A DNA stretch of 64,000 nt from Pseudomonas sp. RIT623. GTDB taxonomy: Bacteria; Pseudomonadota; Gammaproteobacteria; Pseudomonadales; Pseudomonadaceae. The stretch covers positions 1-64,000 of the forward strand of contig NZ_SOZA01000006.1 of assembly GCF_004519305.1 (NCBI RefSeq), given 5' to 3'. The notes under the pieces are model-generated. The model saw only the letters and a list, made by a program, of their open reading frames with translations, did no database searches and was not told where the DNA came from. Position numbers and translations under genes: made by a program. Shown here piece by piece: positions 58,505-64,000 of the stretch. The number at the start of each line of letters is the position of its first letter. The first letter of the stretch is position 1.

Positions 58505-59107
58505 TCAGCGATCGGTCATCACCACCATCACTTCGGCATCGCCGCCATCCTCGCTCTCCGACAGGTAGATATGCCCGACCTGGCTGTCGAAATAGGCGGT
58601 CTCCTGCGGACCGATGCTCACCGCCTCGCCGGTCTCGAACTCGATACGCACCCGCCCGCTGATGACCATGGCGAACTCTTGCCCGGGGTGGCGAATGAAA
58701 TCGTCGAACTGGCCGCGTTCGCGGGCGATGATGCGGGCATAGGCCGGGGTCATGCGGCGTTCCGGGAAGGCGCCGGCGATCGGGTAGTAGTCGTAGTTAC
58801 CGGTGGAGTAACCCGCCACCGTGGCCAGCGAATCCACCACCACGGTGGCCGGTTGCACGGCGCCGCCTGGGCTGCTGGCGCGAAACAGCTGGGCGATGTC
58901 CAGGTTCAGCGCGCGGGCGACGGCGGCCAGTTTCTCGTAGCTCACCGACACCTGGGCCAGCTCCATCTTCGACAGGGTCGACAGCGGCACGCCGCTGTGT
59001 GCCGACAATTGCTTGAGGGTCATTTGCCGGCTCTTGCGCAACTGGCGCAGGCGCGCGCCGACGGCGCAGCGGTCGAGTTGGGGGCCGGTGGTGGGGGCGT
59101 CGGGCAT
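58505..59107 (-). CDS. XRE-cupin transcriptional regulator
   Basis: The 200-residue protein has an N-terminal XRE helix-turn-helix (ARLRQLRKSRQMTLKQLSAH, then SGVPLSTLSKMELAQVSVSY) and a C-terminal small cupin (HPGQEFAMVISGRVRIEFET, then VSIGPQETAYFDSQVGHIYL). Such regulators control amine and amino-acid catabolism. It is divergent from an FAD oxidoreductase-RidA-transporter operon, and the shared gap holds a strong AATTCT/AGAATT dyad, so it probably represses that operon. Confidence 0.9.
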   Translation of the reverse strand: MPDAPTTGPQLDRCAVGARLRQLRKSRQMTLKQLSAHSGVPLSTLSKMELAQVSVSYEKLAAVARALNLDIAQLFRASSPGGAVQPATVVVDSLATVAGYSTGNYDYYPIAGAFPERRMTPAYARIIARERGQFDDFIRHPGQEFAMVISGRVRIEFETGEAVSIGPQETAYFDSQVGHIYLSESEDGGDAEVMVVMTDR

Positions 59108-59160
59108 CGGGGCGCTCAGGCAAGTCTTTGGTCGGGCATCTTAGCGTGTCGGCTTGCGCA

Positions 59161-59205
59161 ATTCTAAATTCTCATATATTAGAATTCTCACAAATGATAA
59201 TTATC
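59161..59205. promoter_or_regulatory. Operator-like dyads in the XRE/FAD-oxidoreductase divergent region
   Basis: AATTCT (59167-59172) and AGAATT (59181-59186) form an inverted repeat around CATATATT, and ATTCTAA with TTAGAAT (59161 and 59179) form an overlapping one. A perfect GATAATTATC palindrome follows at 59196-59205. The dyads overlap the probable promoter of the oxidoreductase gene and are good candidates for the divergent XRE regulator. Confidence 0.55.
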
Positions 59206-59220
59206 CCAGCAGGAGCGCGC

Positions 59221-60381
59221 ATGGGACCGATCCACGATACCTTGATCATTGGCGCCGGCATTGCCGGTGCCTCCTTGGGCTACCGCCTGGCTGGCCAGCG
59301 CCATGTGCTGATCCTCGAGCGCGAGGCGCAGCCGGGCTACCATTCCACCGGACGCTCGGCGGCGATGTTCATGGAGGCCTACGGCACCCCACAGATCCAG
59401 GCCCTGACCCGCGCCAGCCGGGCGTTCTACGCACAGCCGCCGGCGGGGTTCTGCGAGCATCCGTTGCTGGAACCGCGCGGCTGCCTGTATGTCGCCAACC
59501 TGGAACAGCGCGACCTGCTGCACGCGACCTACGCGCAGAACCTGGCCAACGGCACCGCCGTCAGCCTGCTTGACAGCGCGGCGGCGCTCGCCTTGGTACC
59601 CAGCCTGCGCGGTGAGCTGCTGGCAGGGGCGGTGCACGAGACCGACGCCATGGACCTCGACGTGCATGCCCTGCACCAGGGCTTTTTGCGTGGCTTGCGC
59701 CAGGCCGGTGGCGAGCTGCGCTGCAACGCCGAAGTGGTCCAGGCCTACTACCTGGACGACCTGTGGCATGTCGAGCTGGTCGATGGCAGCCGCGTGCACG
59801 CCCGGCAGTTGGTCAATGCCGCCGGGGCCTGGGCCGACCGGGTGGCCGAGCAGTGCGGGGTAGCCAGGATCGGCCTGCAGCCTTGCCGACGCAGCGCCTT
59901 CACCTTCCCCGGCCCGGCGCAGCACGACTTCGCGCGCTGGCCGGCGGTGATCGGAGTCGACGAGAGCTTCTACTTCAAGCCCGACGCCGGCCAGTTGCTC
60001 GGTTCGCCGGCCAACGCCGACCCGGTCGAGCCCCAGGATGCTGCCCCGGAGGAACTGGACCTGGCCCTGGGCATCTACAACATCGAAGCCATGACCACCC
60101 TCGAGATCCGCCGCCCGAGCCACAGCTGGGCGGGCCTGCGCTCGTTCGTCGCCGACGGTGACCTGGTGATCGGCTTCGACCCCGTGGCACCCGCCTTCTT
60201 CTGGCTGGCGGCGCAGGGCGGCTATGGCATCCAGTCTGCAGCCGGGGCCTCGCGCCTGGCCGCCGACCTGCTGCTGGGCCAGCCTCTGTGTGCCAGCCTT
60301 GTCCGCCAGGGCGTCGAGCCTGCTCGGCTGTCCCCGGCACGTTTCAGCCAACCTTCCATGGAGACTTCCCATGAGCAATGA
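59221..60381 (+). CDS. FAD-dependent amine/D-amino-acid oxidoreductase (DAO family)
   Basis: The 386-residue protein starts with the FAD motif LIIGAGIAGASLGYRLA, followed by EREAQPGYHSTGRSAAMF, RQLVNAAGAWADRVAEQCG and the C-terminal VIGFDPVAPAFFWLAAQGG with GIQSAAGAS, all typical of the glycine/D-amino-acid oxidase family. It would oxidise an amine or imino acid to an imine. The start ATG is preceded by AGGAG; an upstream reading crosses the operators. It overlaps the RidA gene by 11 bases, which fits because RidA hydrolyses the imines such enzymes release. Confidence 0.9.
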   Translation: MGPIHDTLIIGAGIAGASLGYRLAGQRHVLILEREAQPGYHSTGRSAAMFMEAYGTPQIQALTRASRAFYAQPPAGFCEHPLLEPRGCLYVANLEQRDLLHATYAQNLANGTAVSLLDSAAALALVPSLRGELLAGAVHETDAMDLDVHALHQGFLRGLRQAGGELRCNAEVVQAYYLDDLWHVELVDGSRVHARQLVNAAGAWADRVAEQCGVARIGLQPCRRSAFTFPGPAQHDFARWPAVIGVDESFYFKPDAGQLLGSPANADPVEPQDAAPEELDLALGIYNIEAMTTLEIRRPSHSWAGLRSFVADGDLVIGFDPVAPAFFWLAAQGGYGIQSAAGASRLAADLLLGQPLCASLVRQGVEPARLSPARFSQPSMETSHEQ

Positions 60382-60751
60382 CATCCAGCGTTTTCCCAGC
60401 AGCCTGCCGTTTCCTTTTTCCCGCGCGGTGAAAGCCGGCGGTTTCCTGTTCCTGTCCGGGCAGATCCCGATGAGCGCCGGCGGCGAGGTGGTGAAGGGCG
60501 ATATCCAGGCCCAGACCCGTGCCGCTTGCGAGCGTATCGGCGAGAGCCTGCAAGCCTGCGGCGCGCGTTTCGACCAGGTGGTGAAAGCCACCGTGTGGCT
60601 GTCGGACATGAGCCATTTCGCCGGTTTCAACGAGGTATACAAGGAATTCTTCGGCGCCGCGTTGCCGGTGCGTTCGACCGTGGCCTCGGCGCTGGCGCTG
60701 GGGGTGGATGTGGAGATCGAGGTGCAGGCCTATCTCGGCCAGGACAACTGA
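60371..60751 (+). CDS. RidA/YjgF-family enamine/imine deaminase
   Basis: RidA proteins hydrolyse reactive enamines and imines to ketones and ammonia. The 126-residue protein has the family layout: FPFSRAVKAGGFLFLSGQIP near the N-terminus, then VVKATVWLSDMSHFAGFNEV, YKEFF, and the active-site strand LPVRSTVASALALGVDVEIE with the conserved Arg. The start overlaps the end of the oxidoreductase gene (ATGAGCAATGA), so the two are translationally coupled and probably act in sequence on the same substrate. Confidence 0.93.
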   Translation: MSNDIQRFPSSLPFPFSRAVKAGGFLFLSGQIPMSAGGEVVKGDIQAQTRAACERIGESLQACGARFDQVVKATVWLSDMSHFAGFNEVYKEFFGAALPVRSTVASALALGVDVEIEVQAYLGQDN

Positions 60752-60855
60752 CACCGTGGCGGCGGGCTTGCCCGGCGATGTCTGTATCGCGGGGCAGGCC
60801 GGCTGCCATGACGCCCTGCAACGACCGGATACAACAATAAGAACCAGAGGTGCAC

Positions 60856-61920
60856 ATGCAAGAGCAACTGAAGATCGCCGGCGCATTCGTCGGCGTGATC
60901 GTGGGCGCGGGCTTTGCGTCCGGGCGGGAACTGCTGTTGTTCTTCGTCGATTTCGGCCTGTGGGGCCTGGTCGGCGCGCTGGTCAGCGCCGCCTTGTTCA
61001 CCTTCCTCGGCATGGCCCTGGCCGGGTTGGGCAACCGCCTGCGGGCCACTTCGCACAAAGCCGTCATCGAGGCCATCTGCGGGCGTCACCTGGGGCGCTG
61101 CGTCGACTGGCTCATCACCTTCTTCATGTTCGGCGTGACCGTGGTCATGCTTGCCGGTGGCGGTGCCTTGCTGGAGCAGCAGTTCGGCATTCCGGCGCTG
61201 GCCGGCAGCGTGCTGGTCACCGTGCTGGTGGTGGCCATAGTCTGCCTCGAGGCGCAGAAGGTGATGGTCGCCATCGGCGTGATTACGCCGCTGCTGATCC
61301 TGGTGGCGTCGGCCATCGCCTTGTACGCCGTGTGCACTCGCGGCCAGAGCTTCGCCGCCCTCGACCAGCTGGCCAGCCAGCAGGAGCCCGGCGCGCGGCA
61401 TTGGTTGCTCGGGGCGTTCCTGTATGTGTCCTACAACATCGTCGCCGGGGCGCCAATCCTGGCGATCCTCGGCGGCTCGGCGCGCACGGGCCGGGTCGCG
61501 GTGCTTGGCGGCCTGCTCGGTGGCGCGGCGCTGGGCGGCTTGATGCTGGTGATGAGCGCGGGGCTGCTGTCGCGCCTGGACAGCGTCGCCGCCTTGCCGA
61601 TGCCGATGCTGTCGATTGCCAGCGAGGTGTCGCCGTTGCTGGGGTTGCTGATGTGCCTGATCATCTTCGGCATGATCGTCAACACGGCCGTGGGCACACT
61701 GTTTTCGTTCCTGTCGAGGTTGCTGCCGGCAGGCACGGCGAAGTTTCGCTGGGGGGCGGTGGTGACCGGGGGCGTGGGCTTTGCGTGCAGCCTGGTGGGG
61801 TTCATCAGCCTGGTAGGGCAGGTGTATCCGCTGTTCGGCTACCTGGGGCTGGTGCTGATGGTGGCGGTGCTGGTGGGATGGCTGCGACGGGGCAAGGCGG
61901 GGAAGGTGGCGGTGGTTTGA
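60856..61920 (+). CDS. YkvI-family membrane transporter-like protein
   Basis: The 354-residue protein has about ten membrane helices and begins KIAGAFVGVIVGAGFASGRE, the diagnostic N-terminus of the YkvI family, a distant branch of the amino-acid/cation transporter superfamily. It is probably the importer of the amine or amino acid used by the oxidoreductase, but no substrate is known. The ATG at 60856 is preceded by AGAGG; a GTG two codons earlier overlaps that site. A 104-base gap after ridA includes a small hairpin. Confidence 0.85.
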   Translation: MQEQLKIAGAFVGVIVGAGFASGRELLLFFVDFGLWGLVGALVSAALFTFLGMALAGLGNRLRATSHKAVIEAICGRHLGRCVDWLITFFMFGVTVVMLAGGGALLEQQFGIPALAGSVLVTVLVVAIVCLEAQKVMVAIGVITPLLILVASAIALYAVCTRGQSFAALDQLASQQEPGARHWLLGAFLYVSYNIVAGAPILAILGGSARTGRVAVLGGLLGGAALGGLMLVMSAGLLSRLDSVAALPMPMLSIASEVSPLLGLLMCLIIFGMIVNTAVGTLFSFLSRLLPAGTAKFRWGAVVTGGVGFACSLVGFISLVGQVYPLFGYLGLVLMVAVLVGWLRRGKAGKVAVV

Positions 61921-61928
61921 CCGGCGTC

Positions 61929-61987
61929 TTCGTCGGCAATGCCGGCTCCTACACGGGGTTGCTGTAGGAGCCGGCTGGCCGGCGAAA
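61929..61987. repeat. REP pair (family B) between convergent genes
   Basis: TCGTCGGCAATGCCGGCTCC (ending TAC) faces GTAGGAGCCGGCTGGCCGGC (ending GAA). It fills most of the gap between the YkvI-family gene and the chemoreceptor gene. Confidence 0.8.
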
Positions 61988-61995
61988 CGGGCGGC

Positions 61996-63882
61996 TTAAA
62001 TGCGGAAGCTGCCCACCAGCTGCTTCAGGCGCCCGGCCTGCTGGCTCAGGGCGTCGCAGTGGCGCAGGGTTTCGTTGAGGTTCTCCACCCCTTGCTGGTT
62101 CAGCGCGTTGATCTGGGTGATGTCCAGGTTCAGGCTCTCGACCACGGCGGTCTGTTCCTCGGTGGCGGTGGCCACCGACTGGTTCATGCCGTCGATCTCG
62201 CCGATGCGCTGGGTCACGCTGGCCAAACGCTCGCCGGCCTGGTTGGCCACCTGCACGGTCTGCTCGCTGGACACCTGGCTGGTGTTCATGGTGTGCACCG
62301 CTTCGCGCGAGCCCACCTGCAGGCTGGTGATCATGCGGTGGATCTCTTCGGCCGATTCCTGGGTACGGTGGGCCAGGTTGCGCACTTCGTCGGCGACCAC
62401 GGCGAAGCCACGGCCAGCTTCACCGGCACGGGCAGCCTCGATCGCGGCGTTGAGCGCCAGCAGGTTGGTCTGCTGAGAAATGCCCTTGATCACGTCGAGG
62501 ATCTTGCCGATCTCGTCGGTGCTGGCATTGAGGGTCTCGATTTGCTCGCACGACTCGCTGATGCGCTCGGACAGGGCGGTCATGGCGCTGATCGCTTCCT
62601 CGACCACCTCGCGGCCACCGTTGGCCTGTTCGCTGGCACCGCTGGCATGCTGCGAGGCATCGGCGGCGTTGCGGGCGATTTCCTGGGTGGCGGCGCCCAG
62701 CTCGTTGATCGCCGCGGCGACGCTGTTGGTGCGCATGCTCTGCTCTTCGGAGCCGGAGAGCGAGGCGTTGGAAGCACCGACGACTTTTTCCGACAGGTCA
62801 TGCACCAGGCGGGTGGCCGACGATACTTCGCTGATCGAGGCGTGGATACGTTCGACGAAGCGGTTGAACGAGGTGGCCAGTTCGCCGAACTCGTCTTTCT
62901 GCTCCACGACCAGGCGGCGGGTCAGGTCGCCTTCGCCTTCGGCGATGTCCTGCATGGCGCGACCCATGGTGGTCAGCGGACGCATCAATACCGGGATCAG
63001 CAAGCTCAGCAGGCCTGCGATGACGGCCACGGCGATGAGCATGGCGATGATCGCCGAGGTGCGGAACTGGCTCAGTGGTGCGTAGGCCTTTTCTTTGTCG
63101 ATCGACAGCCCGATGTACCACTGCGCCGACGGCAGGCCATCGACCGGGGCGAAGGAAATGATCCGGTCCTTGCCGTCCAGGCTGACTTCCTGGATGCCGG
63201 TTTCCACGCGCAGCGGCGAGCCTGGGTAGATGTCCTTGAGGTTCTTCATCACCCGGTCCTTGTCCGGGCTGACGATCACCTGGCCATTGCGGTCGACCAG
63301 GAACGCGTGGCCGATGCCGCCGAAGTCCACGGCGTTGATGATGTCGACCAGGGTGTTCAGGCTCAGGTCGCCGCCGACCACGCCGATCAGCTCGCCGCTG
63401 CCCTTGGCCTTGACCGGCATGGCGATGGTCACCACCAGGCCACCGACCGCCGCCATGTAGGGCGGGGTCAGCATGGTCTGGTTGGCGGCCACGGCCTGGG
63501 TGTACCAGGGACGCTGACGCGGGTCGTAGCCGTCAGGCATCTTGGCGTCGGGGCGCTGGGTGAACAGGCCGGTGTTCTGGCCGAAGTAGGTGAACTGGAA
63601 GTTGCTGGTGTACGACGGTTGGTCGACCAGGCCTGGCACGTTGTTGCCGGCGCCTTGCTGGGCGATGTCCTGGGCCAGGTTTTCCAGGACCAGGATGCGG
63701 CCGCTCATCCAGTTCTGCACGCTGCTGGCGGTCTGCGCGCCAGCCTGGCGCACCGACGACTCGATGTTCTGGCGGATGGTGTTGCGTTGCAGGTAGTCGT
63801 TGTACAGGGTGAACAGCGCGAAGGCCAACACAACGACGGCACACGCACTGAGCAGGATCTTGTGGCGGAATTTCAGGTTCAT
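61996..63882 (-). CDS. Methyl-accepting chemotaxis protein, PctA/PctB-like amino-acid receptor
   Basis: The 628-residue chemoreceptor has an N-terminal membrane helix ([19 protein letters not shown]), a periplasmic dCACHE domain with the amino-acid-binding motif residues Tyr119, Arg124, Trp126, Tyr127, Tyr142 and Asp172, a second membrane helix (about 280-305), a HAMP domain, and the signalling hairpin with [20 protein letters not shown] and [20 protein letters not shown]. It closely resembles P. aeruginosa PctA in length and order. No C-terminal CheR-binding pentapeptide is present. The start is the ATG at 63882. A sigma-28 promoter lies upstream. Confidence 0.93.
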   Translation of the reverse strand: MNLKFRHKILLSACAVVVLAFALFTLYNDYLQRNTIRQNIESSVRQAGAQTASSVQNWMSGRILVLENLAQDIAQQGAGNNVPGLVDQPSYTSNFQFTYFGQNTGLFTQRPDAKMPDGYDPRQRPWYTQAVAANQTMLTPPYMAAVGGLVVTIAMPVKAKGSGELIGVVGGDLSLNTLVDIINAVDFGGIGHAFLVDRNGQVIVSPDKDRVMKNLKDIYPGSPLRVETGIQEVSLDGKDRIISFAPVDGLPSAQWYIGLSIDKEKAYAPLSQFRTSAIIAMLIAVAVIAGLLSLLIPVLMRPLTTMGRAMQDIAEGEGDLTRRLVVEQKDEFGELATSFNRFVERIHASISEVSSATRLVHDLSEKVVGASNASLSGSEEQSMRTNSVAAAINELGAATQEIARNAADASQHASGASEQANGGREVVEEAISAMTALSERISESCEQIETLNASTDEIGKILDVIKGISQQTNLLALNAAIEAARAGEAGRGFAVVADEVRNLAHRTQESAEEIHRMITSLQVGSREAVHTMNTSQVSSEQTVQVANQAGERLASVTQRIGEIDGMNQSVATATEEQTAVVESLNLDITQINALNQQGVENLNETLRHCDALSQQAGRLKQLVGSFRI

Positions 63883-63956
63883 GTTTCGAGACCTTGAGCC
63901 GGTGAAAGGAGGGCGCCGCGCGCTTTTGGCACGCTTGGCAGGACCTGTTGCCACGG

Positions 63957-63983
63957 TTATCGGCCGCTTCTGAAAAATGTTGA
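63957..63983 (-). promoter_or_regulatory. Sigma-28 (FliA) promoter of the chemoreceptor gene
   Basis: On the minus strand GCCGATAA, an exact FliA -10 element, is preceded at 15 bases by TCAA, one base off the TAAA -35 core. It lies about 75 bases before the ATG of the chemoreceptor gene. FliA promoters are usual for chemoreceptors, so the match is likely real. Confidence 0.7.
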
Positions 63984-64000
63984 AAGACTAAATGCCGCAG

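Noticed and set aside
63920..63940. Sigma-54 promoter suggested by TTGGCACGCTTGGCAGG near the chemoreceptor gene
   Set aside because: The spacing between the GG and GC elements is wrong for sigma-54, and a proper sigma-28 promoter lies just upstream of it on the correct strand.

Overview
The window looks like chromosomal DNA from a fluorescent Pseudomonas, most likely of the P. putida group. The reasons are high GC with strong third-position GC, two abundant families of Pseudomonas-type REP palindromes between genes (one containing GTAGGAGCGGCCTTGCGTCGCG, the other GTAGGAGCCGGCTTGCCGGCGAA), a PctA-like amino-acid chemoreceptor, and gene families typical of that genus. No phage, transposase, CRISPR array, tRNA or rRNA was seen.

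Layout: (1) 21-7952, the kdpFABC-kdpDE high-affinity K+ pump with its sensor kinase and response regulator. (2) 8113-10430, a diaminopimelate decarboxylase diverging from a LysR-type regulator. (3) 10470-12637, a three-gene operon (unknown protein, ABM monooxygenase-like, OsmC-like) diverging from an AraC regulator. (4) 12784-14976, a TonB-dependent siderophore receptor behind a Fur-like site. (5) 15164-19770, a yjfIJKLMC-type envelope operon (DUF2170, PspA, DUF2491, DUF350, DUF1190, ATP-grasp) with two identical palindromes in front and a DNA-binding-like extension on the first protein. (6) 19869-21432, a B3/B4-domain protein, then a leader with three NrdR-box-like sites ahead of a frameshifted small gene and a DUF1289 gene. 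(7) 21790-26883, the soluble NAD-dependent formate dehydrogenase fdsGBAD. (8) 27035-30707, a GNAT, an SbmA/YddA-type ABC exporter and an MFS transporter. (9) 30801-47994, a contact-dependent inhibition island: a chemoreceptor 3'-end relic, cdiB, a 4,372-codon cdiA with a PD-(D/E)XK nuclease tip, a candidate immunity gene, then two degenerate orphan toxin tips and an intact orphan immunity candidate. (10) 48177-57348, an iron-related block: an FepA/PfeA-type receptor, a six-gene minus-strand operon (secreted cupin, KAS III-like enzyme, adenylation-carrier didomain, VOC, GNAT, lysine/ornithine N-hydroxylase) and a heme oxygenase. (11) 57455-63882, a TSUP exporter, an XRE-cupin regulator diverging from an FAD oxidoreductase-RidA-YkvI operon, and a chemoreceptor with a sigma-28 promoter.

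The strongest candidate for an undescribed system is the minus-strand N-hydroxylase/A-T/KAS III/VOC/cupin operon at 51123-56671. It has the parts for a small hydroxamate-like or N-oxidised metabolite but matches no pathway I recognise. Next are the NrdR-like boxes in front of a gene that is not a ribonucleotide reductase, the palindrome-controlled PspA operon with its two-start first gene, and the decayed toxin tips with retained immunity gene. All start sites, domain calls and operators were read by eye; none was checked against a database.
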